Both the position numbers and the translations under genes were made by a program. A stretch of DNA of 64,000 nucleotides. It comes from an uncultured Bacteroides sp. Lineage in GTDB: Bacteria > Bacteroidota > Bacteroidia > Bacteroidales > Bacteroidaceae. Shown here piece by piece: positions 54,238 to 63,005 of this stretch. A model generated the notes under the pieces. That model made no database searches. It saw only the letters and a program-made list of their open reading frames with translations, and was not told the origin of the DNA. The stretch covers positions 3,038,001-3,102,000 of the forward strand of contig NZ_OY782186.1 in the NCBI RefSeq assembly GCF_963677685.1, in the 5' to 3' direction. Numbering within the stretch: position 1 is the first letter of the stretch; each line of letters starts with the position of its first letter.

Positions 54238-56274
54238 TTAGTCTTGAACGCAACGCAACGCTAAGCCGGTAGCCCGGGTGTTATTGCTACCCGCAGACAC
54301 GTTGTTGTTGTCGAAGTGCAGGTAGCTACCGCCAACACCATTGACCGCAGACGACCAATAGTAACCGATCGCGCCAACATCGCCCAACGCTCCCGTACTC
54401 GAATTGCGATAGCCGCTGGCAGGGTACCACGAACCGGAAGCGTCAGTATTAGTTCTACCTAAATCAGTAGTATCCCAATTGGAAGTACCGGTAGACCATG
54501 AACTAAATGCTGCCTGAGGAGCAACCTTCCAACCGGCAGGACAAGGATCGTAAACCGTTTTGGTAATTCCCCAAAGAACATCGTTCTGTGTAGTGCTGCT
54601 ACCTACGTACCAATCATTAGGAGAAGAACTACTAATATAAAATACACCCGGATTACGGATCGCAGTCTCCAAATTATTAGCCGATGTGGCAGGAGCGACA
54701 GTATTTGTGGAAGCATAAGTCGTTGTTCCCGAACCACCCAAATAAAGGGTCTTAAGAGTATTACTATTTTTTACACTTGCCCCCGCAAACGGATCCTTAC
54801 GCCCCCACTGGTACAGCAAACCCAATGCGCCCGCATCACCCGCCGTGGCATTCACGGCACCCAGATTCCGATCCATAAATGTGTAAGTATTGTAGTTTTC
54901 ATTTTCACTCTCAGGATCGTAATTCGTCACCCAAATCTGCCAACTCCAAAGCGTATTGGTACCATCCGTAATATAAACAACGGCATTACCCTCAGCGGTG
55001 AGTTCGGGAACTTTCACCGTAAAGAAACCTTCACTCTGCAAAGTAGTATCATCCGTAGTTATCGTTAGCGCGCTGTTATCACGCCACAACACCGCCGAAC
55101 TCCAACCCGTAGTGATGTTAGCAAGCTGCTGCCCGATCTGGGCGCTCTGGTTGGCACGCTTAACAGGAATGTTGATACTGGAACCCGGACGTACGATGTA
55201 GGTATTAGCAAGTGGGGTTTTCTTCACACGAGCATCATCCTCGTAAATACCCGTGATAGCGGCACTGACCTCATAAGTGGTATTGCGCACCAGGTCATAA
55301 TTGGCCGTGGCGTCGCCACCGGGATAGATGTTATACGTAATTTCATCACCATCGGCATAACCCACTAACTGGATGCAACTCGCGCCCGTGATACCCGTCT
55401 TATCCGTTTCCACCGTACCGCTACCGTCACCACGCATGTTCTCAGGAAGATAGAAAGAAAGTGATACGGCACTACTTGTCTGATCCGTAACAGCAATAAG
55501 TTCGTAGTCAAAATCCAAAAGCGTCACATCCGTAAGTGCCGGAAAGATAGTGGCAGCGGCATCCTTATAAGGGAAGCTTTTACTGGGCACATTCATCAGG
55601 CGAACAGACTTAATCTTAAAACCGGTAGGAAGACCCGTTGCCGCCAACTGAAAGCTGAAGTCCACCCGGCTCACCATACGGGTCAGGGTCACCGCATTTG
55701 AATTATTGGCAAAATCATCCGGAAGAGTCAGGTTGCTCAATGAACCGTACATGGGCACAAAACCCACTGTAGGAAGAATGGAGGCTTCATCAGTAATTTT
55801 AACCCCATAAGCTTTAAAAGCAGTTTCCGTAGCCAGCACATCAGGGAACGCATTGGGACCCACATTGGCTATGAAATAAAGGTTACTGGTCTGCCCAAAC
55901 ACGTTCTTGGAGAGATCCATACGGAAGTCCTCCACATCCACTGCGCTAAAGTATTGCCTGCGAACAAATGCACCGCCAGTGACATACTGGAACACCCAAA
56001 GGTCTTTGATGGCACTTTCGTCCATACCTATTTTATCCACCGAACGGGTGGCACTGGCAGAGAAATTTATCCCTGAAGCATCACCGCCTCCCAGATTCAG
56101 CGTACTCTCCCCACTGCGGGTGGAAGAACCAACCCGCTCCATCGGAACAGTCTTAAAAGAGAGCTGCACCGCAACATCCTCCCCCGAAGGAGTGCTTCCA
56201 ACCGAATTATCGTCGGAACACGCCGCAAAGAACAAAGCGGCGCCTAATATCATTGATAAGCTACTTAATTTCAT
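54238..56274 (-). CDS. Fimbrial lipoprotein with C-terminal FISUMP-type domain (paralogue 2)
   Basis: 678 residues, lipobox ALFFAAC. The order is the same as in the product at 51995: an Arg at about residue 75 (SATRSVDK), KDLWVFQYVTGGAF, LYFIANVGPNAFPD, then TFMDRNLGAVNATAG, GALGLLYQWGRKDPFAG, YDPCPAGWKVAPQ, SSYLHF-type loops and the end LALRCVQD. The FISUMP part is nearly the same as in the other two copies while the front differs more. Confidence 0.82.
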   Translation of the reverse strand: MKLSSLSMILGAALFFAACSDDNSVGSTPSGEDVAVQLSFKTVPMERVGSSTRSGESTLNLGGGDASGINFSASATRSVDKIGMDESAIKDLWVFQYVTGGAFVRRQYFSAVDVEDFRMDLSKNVFGQTSNLYFIANVGPNAFPDVLATETAFKAYGVKITDEASILPTVGFVPMYGSLSNLTLPDDFANNSNAVTLTRMVSRVDFSFQLAATGLPTGFKIKSVRLMNVPSKSFPYKDAAATIFPALTDVTLLDFDYELIAVTDQTSSAVSLSFYLPENMRGDGSGTVETDKTGITGASCIQLVGYADGDEITYNIYPGGDATANYDLVRNTTYEVSAAITGIYEDDARVKKTPLANTYIVRPGSSINIPVKRANQSAQIGQQLANITTGWSSAVLWRDNSALTITTDDTTLQSEGFFTVKVPELTAEGNAVVYITDGTNTLWSWQIWVTNYDPESENENYNTYTFMDRNLGAVNATAGDAGALGLLYQWGRKDPFAGASVKNSNTLKTLYLGGSGTTTYASTNTVAPATSANNLETAIRNPGVFYISSSSPNDWYVGSSTTQNDVLWGITKTVYDPCPAGWKVAPQAAFSSWSTGTSNWDTTDLGRTNTDASGSWYPASGYRNSSTGALGDVGAIGYYWSSAVNGVGGSYLHFDNNNVSAGSNNTRATGLALRCVQD

Positions 56275-56389
56275 ATTATCTAGAGTTTATTTTATTTTTA
56301 TATACTTTTCAAAGCATAAAGCACCGGTTTACATACCATGCCCATATACTCCTTTTCTACCTGTAGCAGGAGCCGTCGGCGATGATAAC

Positions 56390-56410
56390 CGCGGGCTTTT
56401 AATGCCCGCG
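56390..56410. repeat. GC-rich hairpin after the third FISUMP gene
   Basis: CGCGGGC-TTTTAAT-GCCCGCG, the same as at 54184-54206 including the bases before it. Behind the stop at 56441. Confidence 0.55.
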
Positions 56411-56440
56411 CTAAATAAGCCAATACCCACACAAAAACGC

Positions 56441-58441
56441 TTAGTTTTCTTGGACACAACGAACCGAAAACCCGTACGCCCGGTCCCCAACACGATCCTT
56501 TGTTACAGAATTCTCTTCGAAGTACAAGTAGGTTCCACGGGTACCATTGGGAGTAGACGACCAGTAGTACCCGTCCGTGCCAACGCTACTTAAGCCTACT
56601 CCATTAGAACTACGCTTACCGGTTGCAGGGTACCAGGAATTGGCAACACTGGGAGAACGACCATTTGTATCCCAAGTATATGCAGGATTATCCCATGAAC
56701 TAAAAGCAGACGAAGGAGGAACCTTCCAACCGGCAGGACAAGGATCGTAAACCGTTTTGGTGATTCCCCAAAGCACATCATTCCGTTTCGTACTACTACC
56801 AAGGTACCAATCATAAGGAGAAGAAGAGCTATAATAAAACACATCCGGATTACGAATGACTACGATCAGGTTATTAGCCGACCCGGAAGGAGTAGCGGTA
56901 CTGATCGAAGTAAAAGTCGCACTGCCCGAACCACCCGAATAAAGTGTTTTTAAAGTAGCGGAACTAACATCACTTGATCCTACAAAGGGATCCTTGCGCC
57001 CCCATTGATACAGCAAACCCAATGCACCCGCACCGCTCTTGGTGTCATTTAACGCACCTAAATTACGGTCCATAAACGTGAAACCGTTATACATATCATT
57101 CTCGCTCTGAGGATCGTAATTCGTCACCCAAACATGCCAGCTCCAAAGAACATTGTCACTACCATCTTTGATATAAACCACCGCATTACCTTCGGCAGTA
57201 GCGTTCGAAGCAGTCACTTCCATCACCCCGTTACCGGTATCCGTAACAGCAATATCTAATGCAGAATTATCACGCCAAAGCACTACCGGAGTCCAGCCTG
57301 TGCTCACATCCGCCAACTGCTCGCCCAGATCGCTCTGATTGGCACGCTTAACAGGAATCAAGACCGAACGACCCGGTTTGAGCAAATAAGTATTCGCTGC
57401 CTGACTCTTTGTAACACGAAGATCACCCGTAGAGGTACCGTCCAAATCGGCAGTTAAGGTATATTTCGTATTGCGTTTAAGATTATAGTCATTGAACTGG
57501 TCACCACCCAGATAAAAGTTATAGGTGATCTCATCACCATCCTTATAGCCAATCAGCTGGATGGCGGTGGCATTGTCAAGCCCCGCTTTGAGCTTAGCAT
57601 CCGTGGCGGCGGTATTAGCCCCCACACCACGGCGGTTATCAGGAAGGTAGAAGGTCAGCGAACCCGCCGTGGCATTCGCCACATCGATAGCTTCCCGATC
57701 AAACATCTGTGTAGTCAGCGTATCGGTAGGGAAGTTGGTGTCGTTGGTATCGTCCGCATCCATGTTCTCCGGATTGATGTACGGATACATATAGCGGGGC
57801 ACACCGATCAGGCGAGCCTCTTTAAGCACAAAACCGGAGGACATATTGCCGGTCACTGTATAGCTAAAATCCACCCGCGAAACCATATAATCCAACGTCA
57901 CCGTGGCACCGCTCTTAAAATAATCGGGAATAGCCACCCCGGGAGCTTCTCCGAACATCGGCAGGTAACCTGCCGAAGGAGTGATGGAGGCTTCGTTGGT
58001 AATAGCCAGGTTGTAATTCTTAAAAGCAGTTTCCGTGCCAAGAGTCTTGCCTTTATAAGCAGCTTCGCCCACATTCGCCACAAAATAGATGTTCGCACTC
58101 GTAGCCTTGGAAAGATCAAGGTTCAGGTTACTGGCATCTACCGTGCTTAAGTACTGACCCCGCACATAAGTACCATCCACATATTCGAACACCCAGAGGT
58201 TATCGATCACTTTTTCGGCAGCATCCGCCAAAGCCGTCACAGAGCGAGTCACCTTAGCAACCGAAGAAGAACCATCAGAAAGATTCACCTGCCGCATATC
58301 AGAGGGTTGCAAAGAGAGGCTAACGGTGACTGTTTCACCGCTTGCCGGCAAACCGTTATCGGCTTGATCCTGGGAGCATGCCCCAAAAATCAACAACGCG
58401 GTCGCCAAATAAATGAACTGTTTCATTCTCATTGTCTTCAT
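56441..58441 (-). CDS. Fimbrial lipoprotein with C-terminal FISUMP-type domain (paralogue 3)
   Basis: 666 residues (Met at 58426 is an alternative start). Lipobox ALLIFGAC. It has KVTRSVTALADA, DNLWVFEYVDGTYVR, IYFVANVGEAAYKG, then TFMDRNLGALNDTKSG, GALGLLYQWGRKDPFVG, YDPCPAGWKVPPS, TDGYYWSS and the end FSVRCVQEN. It is the first of three tandem copies in transcription order. Confidence 0.82.
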   Translation of the reverse strand: MKTMRMKQFIYLATALLIFGACSQDQADNGLPASGETVTVSLSLQPSDMRQVNLSDGSSSVAKVTRSVTALADAAEKVIDNLWVFEYVDGTYVRGQYLSTVDASNLNLDLSKATSANIYFVANVGEAAYKGKTLGTETAFKNYNLAITNEASITPSAGYLPMFGEAPGVAIPDYFKSGATVTLDYMVSRVDFSYTVTGNMSSGFVLKEARLIGVPRYMYPYINPENMDADDTNDTNFPTDTLTTQMFDREAIDVANATAGSLTFYLPDNRRGVGANTAATDAKLKAGLDNATAIQLIGYKDGDEITYNFYLGGDQFNDYNLKRNTKYTLTADLDGTSTGDLRVTKSQAANTYLLKPGRSVLIPVKRANQSDLGEQLADVSTGWTPVVLWRDNSALDIAVTDTGNGVMEVTASNATAEGNAVVYIKDGSDNVLWSWHVWVTNYDPQSENDMYNGFTFMDRNLGALNDTKSGAGALGLLYQWGRKDPFVGSSDVSSATLKTLYSGGSGSATFTSISTATPSGSANNLIVVIRNPDVFYYSSSSPYDWYLGSSTKRNDVLWGITKTVYDPCPAGWKVPPSSAFSSWDNPAYTWDTNGRSPSVANSWYPATGKRSSNGVGLSSVGTDGYYWSSTPNGTRGTYLYFEENSVTKDRVGDRAYGFSVRCVQEN

Positions 58442-58509
58442 TGTTTAAGAGTTATTATGTTTATTCATTTTTAGTTTTTATTCTTCAAATAAGAGAGGGC
58501 ATGCCAAGC

Positions 58510-60792
58510 CTAATTGCCACCCATGCCACCCATGTTGTTGGTTTTAGTATCCCAGGGTGTAGCCGTAGTGGTATTAGGAGCATCCGTACCGGTAGTGCCC
58601 CAGTTCCAACTGCCCGTGCTCCAAGCGCTACCACCAAGGGTGTTATTGCCGTTACCTTTGCCCATATCGGTAAAGTACCAAGGAGTATTAACTGTCCAGG
58701 AGCCAGTGCTAGTCAACGTGTTGGGAGAATCGGTAGCAACATTACCGCCATTCCAAGAGCCCGGCTTCCAACCACTATCACCGATCGTGTTATTACCGTT
58801 GCCTTTACCCGTATCGGTGGTATTCCAAGGGGTAGTACTGCTCCAAGAACCGCTGCCCGTGATCGTGCTGGGAGAATCAGTGGCAACATTGCCGCCGTTC
58901 CAAGCCCCCGGCTTCCAACCGCTATCACCGATCGTGTTATCACCGTTACCTTTGCCCGTATCCGTAGCATTCCAACTACCGCCATCGCTCCAGGCACCGT
59001 CATTGGTTACCGTACTACGATGGTCAGTGGCAACATTGCCGCCGTTCCAAGACCCTGAGTTCCAACCGCTATCACCGATCGTGTTATCACCGTTGCCTTT
59101 GCCTGCATCGCTAGCATTCCAACTACCGCCGTCGCTCCAGGCACCGTCGTTAGTTACCGTACTACGATGGTCAGTGGCAACATTACCGCCGTTCCAAGAT
59201 CCCGAGTTCCAACCGCTATCACCGATCGTGTTATCACCGTTGCCTTTGCCTGCATCGCTAGCATTCCAACTACCGCCATCGCTCCAGGCACCGTCGTTGG
59301 TTACCGTACTACGATGGTCAGTGGCAACATTACCGCCGTTCCAAGATCCCGAGTTCCAACCGCTATCACCGATCGTGTTATCACCGTTGCCTTTGCCTGC
59401 ATCGCTAGCATTCCAACTACCGCCGTCGCTCCAGGCACCGTCGTTAGTTACCGTACTACGATGGTCAGTGGCAACATTACCACCGTTCCAAGACCCCGGA
59501 CTCCAACCGCTATCACCGATCGTGTTATCACCGTTACCTTTGCCCGTATCCGTAGCATTCCAACTACCGCCATCGCTCCAGGCACCGTCATTGGTTACCG
59601 TACTGCGCTGGTCAGTAGCAACATTGCCCGCTCCCCAAGAGCTCCCGTTCCAGTCACCAAGGTGAAGGACATTGCTATCACCTGTTCCCAGATCACCCGT
59701 GCTCCAAGCACCGGGGGAAACAGCCCAAGAAGCTACCAGGATTGTATTATGAGTACCTGTACCCACTACTCCCGAATCCCAGCCGTCCGTGCTCCAGTCG
59801 CCAACCGTAACGCCGATACCTTCATCACCGCCCAGATCGCCGCTCGTGTCCACACCGTTCCAATCTGTCACCTTAAGAGTCAGATAAACCTTCGGGTCGG
59901 TGAAAAGCACCGTGAAAGCATATTTCTTTCCGGGAAGAAAAGGCATGGCAGGAATCTCAGCCGAAAAAGTAGATTCGGTACTACCGTTAGCCAGAACATA
60001 AGCAGTGATACGGAAAGTAGCGGACTTCTTAGGAAGAACATAACCCAAAGCAGTGTATTTATCGTTAGCGGTAACTTCCGTGATCGCAGCCACCGGAACA
60101 TCCAGCGCACCGTCAACATCCGAAGCCGAGGTATCAATACCCGTATCACCAAGCGTGTACAGGTAAGGACTATGGCTAAGAGAGCTGAAATTCACCCCGC
60201 TCTTTGCCGGATCGGGCGTGATAGAAAGTACCGAAGTGGATCCCGCCTCCCGCTGAAGAGTCAACCTGATAGCTGAGTATTCCAAACGAAAAGCGCCAAA
60301 GGCAAGACTCGCCGTGGAAGAGGTCAGTTTCTGCTTGAGCGAGGAGACTTTGAAATCTCCCGTATAGGAGTTCTCCAGATCAAAAGATTTCTCACTACCA
60401 TCCGCAAAGCTATGCAGCGGACTCACCGCATAAAACTGATAGGTCAGATTAGAGAGCAAAGCCATCGGCTGACCGTCATCAGGAACAAGCACCCCGGAAG
60501 CATCCGTGGTGTACTGCTTGCTCAAGGTACAGTGTGTGGATTCAGTCTCATTCGTTCCATCAGTAGTTACTTCATAGGCATAAACAGTTACTACCGTTCC
60601 TTCTGAGAGTGCAGCCGTAGAACGCGTTCCGGTACTTACCGAAAGCGAAGGCACCCGGAAACTAACAGCGGTATAACTACCCTCAAGAGGAAAGTCATCC
60701 TGCTCATTCCGGCACGAACCAAGCGGAAGCAGCAACACAAGAACCAACAGGTAAATGAGTTTATATATTTTCATTGTCATTCTTTTTTTCAA
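58510..60792 (-). CDS. Fimbrillin-like lipoprotein with seven 49-residue repeats
   Basis: 760 residues. Lipobox LLLPLGSC, then a fimbrillin-like region to about residue 310 (STGTRSTAALSEGTVVTVYA, ITAYVLAN, VTDWNGVDTSG). From about 331 to the end it is Gly/Trp/Asn/Thr-rich with repeats; seven clear 49-residue units cover 390-732 and the tail is NNMGGMGGN. Each unit has two ~24-residue halves with Trp pairs such as DSGWNSGSWNGG, which suggests a repeating beta fold. It is likely a surface or stalk adhesin. Confidence 0.8.
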   Translation of the reverse strand: MKKRMTMKIYKLIYLLVLVLLLPLGSCRNEQDDFPLEGSYTAVSFRVPSLSVSTGTRSTAALSEGTVVTVYAYEVTTDGTNETESTHCTLSKQYTTDASGVLVPDDGQPMALLSNLTYQFYAVSPLHSFADGSEKSFDLENSYTGDFKVSSLKQKLTSSTASLAFGAFRLEYSAIRLTLQREAGSTSVLSITPDPAKSGVNFSSLSHSPYLYTLGDTGIDTSASDVDGALDVPVAAITEVTANDKYTALGYVLPKKSATFRITAYVLANGSTESTFSAEIPAMPFLPGKKYAFTVLFTDPKVYLTLKVTDWNGVDTSGDLGGDEGIGVTVGDWSTDGWDSGVVGTGTHNTILVASWAVSPGAWSTGDLGTGDSNVLHLGDWNGSSWGAGNVATDQRSTVTNDGAWSDGGSWNATDTGKGNGDNTIGDSGWSPGSWNGGNVATDHRSTVTNDGAWSDGGSWNASDAGKGNGDNTIGDSGWNSGSWNGGNVATDHRSTVTNDGAWSDGGSWNASDAGKGNGDNTIGDSGWNSGSWNGGNVATDHRSTVTNDGAWSDGGSWNASDAGKGNGDNTIGDSGWNSGSWNGGNVATDHRSTVTNDGAWSDGGSWNATDTGKGNGDNTIGDSGWKPGAWNGGNVATDSPSTITGSGSWSSTTPWNTTDTGKGNGNNTIGDSGWKPGSWNGGNVATDSPNTLTSTGSWTVNTPWYFTDMGKGNGNNTLGGSAWSTGSWNWGTTGTDAPNTTTATPWDTKTNNMGGMGGN
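58597..59625 (-). repeat. Seven tandem 147-bp repeats within the fimbrillin-like gene
   Basis: The marker ACTACGATGG recurs at 59014, 59161, 59308 and 59455, exactly 147 bases apart. Units 2-4 are nearly identical in DNA, units 6-7 have diverged, which suggests recent copying. The period keeps the frame. Confidence 0.9.
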
Positions 60793-60812
60793 TAGTTACT
60801 ACCGAACATCCA

Positions 60813-61775
60813 TCAGATGCCGGTATAGATCACATCATCATAGGGAACCTCTTCCCATTCGTCGGTTTCCACATCCGTAGGAGTCACCTCCTGACCGTTG
60901 ATCACCACCGAGGCCTGATAGTTCACACCCGCCTCCAACCCGGTATAAGTGGTCGTGCTAGCCGTTAAGGTATAACCGTCCACCACAAAAGTCAGCGTAA
61001 GACCCGAAGAGAGCGTGCTCGCAGGAACCAAACGGAAATAGACAGGCGTATCCGAATCCGTTGCCGTGGAAGCAATCCCCGGAGTAAGGGTGACAGCACC
61101 TGCCACCTGACCCGAATAAACACCCGTGGACAGATTCAACGTGCCCGAGCTGTAAAGACCGTCTCCACTCAGAGTGATGCTGCTAATAGCACCCGTGCCC
61201 TGATAACTGCCCCGACGGATGTTAAGCGTAACACGCGCGTAGGCATGATCCAGCGTGAAACTGACCTCACGGTTCAGCGTGTTAACCGGACCGGCAAGAG
61301 TGGTGCTGTAGCTGAGATCAGTAGCCGTATCATACGCTCCCGAAGTAAGCGAAACAGCCGTATAGTCACTCAAAGAGACGGCATAGGGAGCATAAGCACA
61401 GATCAACGCATCAGCCGAGTGAAGACGAATATCCTCGCCTACGGCGCCCCATGCACCAGCGGCATAAGCATACTCCTTATTGGCCTGCAAGGTGTAACCA
61501 TCCGAAGTGGAAGTCTGGAAAACACCGATCGAACCCGAAGTGAGCTCGCTCACCGAGCGAGTAACCTCTACAGGGGAGGAAGCAGAAACCACATGGAGCG
61601 TGGACCCACCGCCAGCGGAAAAATCACCGCTATCCGAAGAGGTACAGCAAGAAAGCAAGGCGCAACAAAGAAGAGCGCACAGAACAGCTCCCTTGCCAAC
61701 TACCATACAAGCCCATTCTTTCAATCTCTTGAATCCCGTAAATCCTGTTAATGGCTTATTCATTTCTTTATTCAC
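60813..61775 (-). CDS. Fimbrillin family lipoprotein
   Basis: 320 residues. A long N-terminal region precedes the lipobox ALLSCC, so a start further on (Met at 61706) is also possible. Afterwards come SPVEVTRSVSELTSGSIGVF, LICAYAPYAVSLS, ARVTLNIRRG and a C-terminal TDEWEEVPYDD. Close relative of the neighbouring pilins. Confidence 0.8.
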   Translation of the reverse strand: MNKEMNKPLTGFTGFKRLKEWACMVVGKGAVLCALLCCALLSCCTSSDSGDFSAGGGSTLHVVSASSPVEVTRSVSELTSGSIGVFQTSTSDGYTLQANKEYAYAAGAWGAVGEDIRLHSADALICAYAPYAVSLSDYTAVSLTSGAYDTATDLSYSTTLAGPVNTLNREVSFTLDHAYARVTLNIRRGSYQGTGAISSITLSGDGLYSSGTLNLSTGVYSGQVAGAVTLTPGIASTATDSDTPVYFRLVPASTLSSGLTLTFVVDGYTLTASTTTYTGLEAGVNYQASVVINGQEVTPTDVETDEWEEVPYDDVIYTGI

Positions 61776-61835
61776 TTTAATTCGTTACATGTTCGTACCA
61801 AAAGGCACAAAAAATAATAAAACCGGAAAGCGTTG

Positions 61836-61860
61836 CCGGAGCGTCTCACGACGCCACCGG
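61836..61860 (-). terminator. Hairpin after the fimbrillin gene at 61935
   Basis: On the minus strand CCGG-(TG)-GCGTC and GACGC-TCCGG pair around a GTGA loop, followed within about 10 bases by CCGGTTTTATTATTTTTT. It lies ~75 bases after the stop codon. Confidence 0.5.
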
Positions 61861-61934
61861 ACAACTGGAGATGAATATTGAAAAGTAAATAACTCTTCAA
61901 TCAAAAAGTCTCTTAAAAAAACAATGCGCATACT

Positions 61935-62951
61935 TTACTCAATAACCGGTTCAAGAGGGGTAGCCAAGCTCGTATCATCAACCCAGTCGGTGATGTCAAC
62001 CTTGGTGATCTGCAAGCCTTTACCCTTGATCGTTACGTTGATTTTATAGTTCGTGCCCGCGGCAAGGGCTTTCAAAGTACCCGTGCTGAAACTCGTGTCA
62101 AGGGTGGTACTCATCAAGTTACTATCCACCGTAAAGGAGATCTTGGTCAAATCATCCAAAGCGAGCACCGGAACCATCAACACGCTCACATCCTCAGGAG
62201 TAGGCGTAGTGGCGTCCGCAATACCGTCATAAACAGCGGTAGTGGCATCCACACTGATATTCACAGCTCCAAGAATAGCCTCGGTAAGAGGATCAGTACC
62301 CACGGCCGCATAGTTACCGTCAGTAATGTTCAAAAAAGAAGAAGCGATGATTTTGCTATCGGGATTTGTTGCATCTTCAAGTTTGACATTGGTGATGGCG
62401 CACGTACCCGCATAACTCGGATCGCGAGTGATGCTGAAGGTGATCTTGGCATAAGCATGATTCATCGTCAGGGCGATCCCATTGTTCTTATTGTTCAAAG
62501 GATCTGTGTTGTAAATACTATAACTCAGATCCTTGCTGCCATCAAGCAGGTTCTCTTGCGAAATCAGTGCCACAGCGGTGGCATCCGTTACAGTGCCAGC
62601 ATAGGGATAGTAAGCGCAAACCTGCGCGTTGTTATTGTTCAGGTAGATCACATCCGCAGTCGTGGCTTCACCCCACTTGGGAGTATTGGCAGCCGTATAG
62701 ACGTACTTTACGTTGCTATTATCTGCGGCAACATAACCGCTGCCCGCGTCATCCTTGAGGAACATGCCGATAGCGGCGCCATCCGTGGTTAACTCGGTTG
62801 CAGCACGCGTGGCGAAAGCGTCCATAGAAGTGGAAGAAACAGAAAGGGCTTTGGTAATACCGTTGTCTTTATTATCTGCAGGATTATCGGTATTCGAGCA
62901 GCTGCACAAAAGCGCGCAGACTGCTGATATATAAATTAAGTTCTTTTTCAT
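61935..62951 (-). CDS. Fimbrillin family lipoprotein
   Basis: 338 residues. Lipobox ALLCSC, then MDAFATRAATELTTDGAAIG, VCAYYPYAGT, HAYAKITFSITRDPSYAGTCAITNVKLED and a C-terminal VDITDWVDD. It has the full pattern of Mfa-like pilins with a processing Arg. Confidence 0.87.
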   Translation of the reverse strand: MKKNLIYISAVCALLCSCSNTDNPADNKDNGITKALSVSSTSMDAFATRAATELTTDGAAIGMFLKDDAGSGYVAADNSNVKYVYTAANTPKWGEATTADVIYLNNNNAQVCAYYPYAGTVTDATAVALISQENLLDGSKDLSYSIYNTDPLNNKNNGIALTMNHAYAKITFSITRDPSYAGTCAITNVKLEDATNPDSKIIASSFLNITDGNYAAVGTDPLTEAILGAVNISVDATTAVYDGIADATTPTPEDVSVLMVPVLALDDLTKISFTVDSNLMSTTLDTSFSTGTLKALAAGTNYKINVTIKGKGLQITKVDITDWVDDTSLATPLEPVIE

Positions 62952-63005
62952 TTTATTCTTTTTTAGGGTTATTTCATTTGTGATTTCTCTTTGATCTGGC
63001 TGCCC

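Noticed and set aside
58597..59625. CRISPR array
   Set aside because: Repeats are 147 bp, contiguous and in frame with a protein; there are no spacers and no cas genes.
58514..59665. Long plus-strand open frame of 383 codons across the repeats, Pro/Leu-rich
   Set aside because: It is the reverse-strand shadow of the 147-bp repeats. The period is a multiple of three, so any frame open in one unit stays open. It has no signal peptide or family pattern, and the minus-strand protein has both.
59167..60276. Second long plus-strand frame of 369 codons in the same area
   Set aside because: Same cause; high G+C and the repeats keep it open, with no promoter or recognisable domain.
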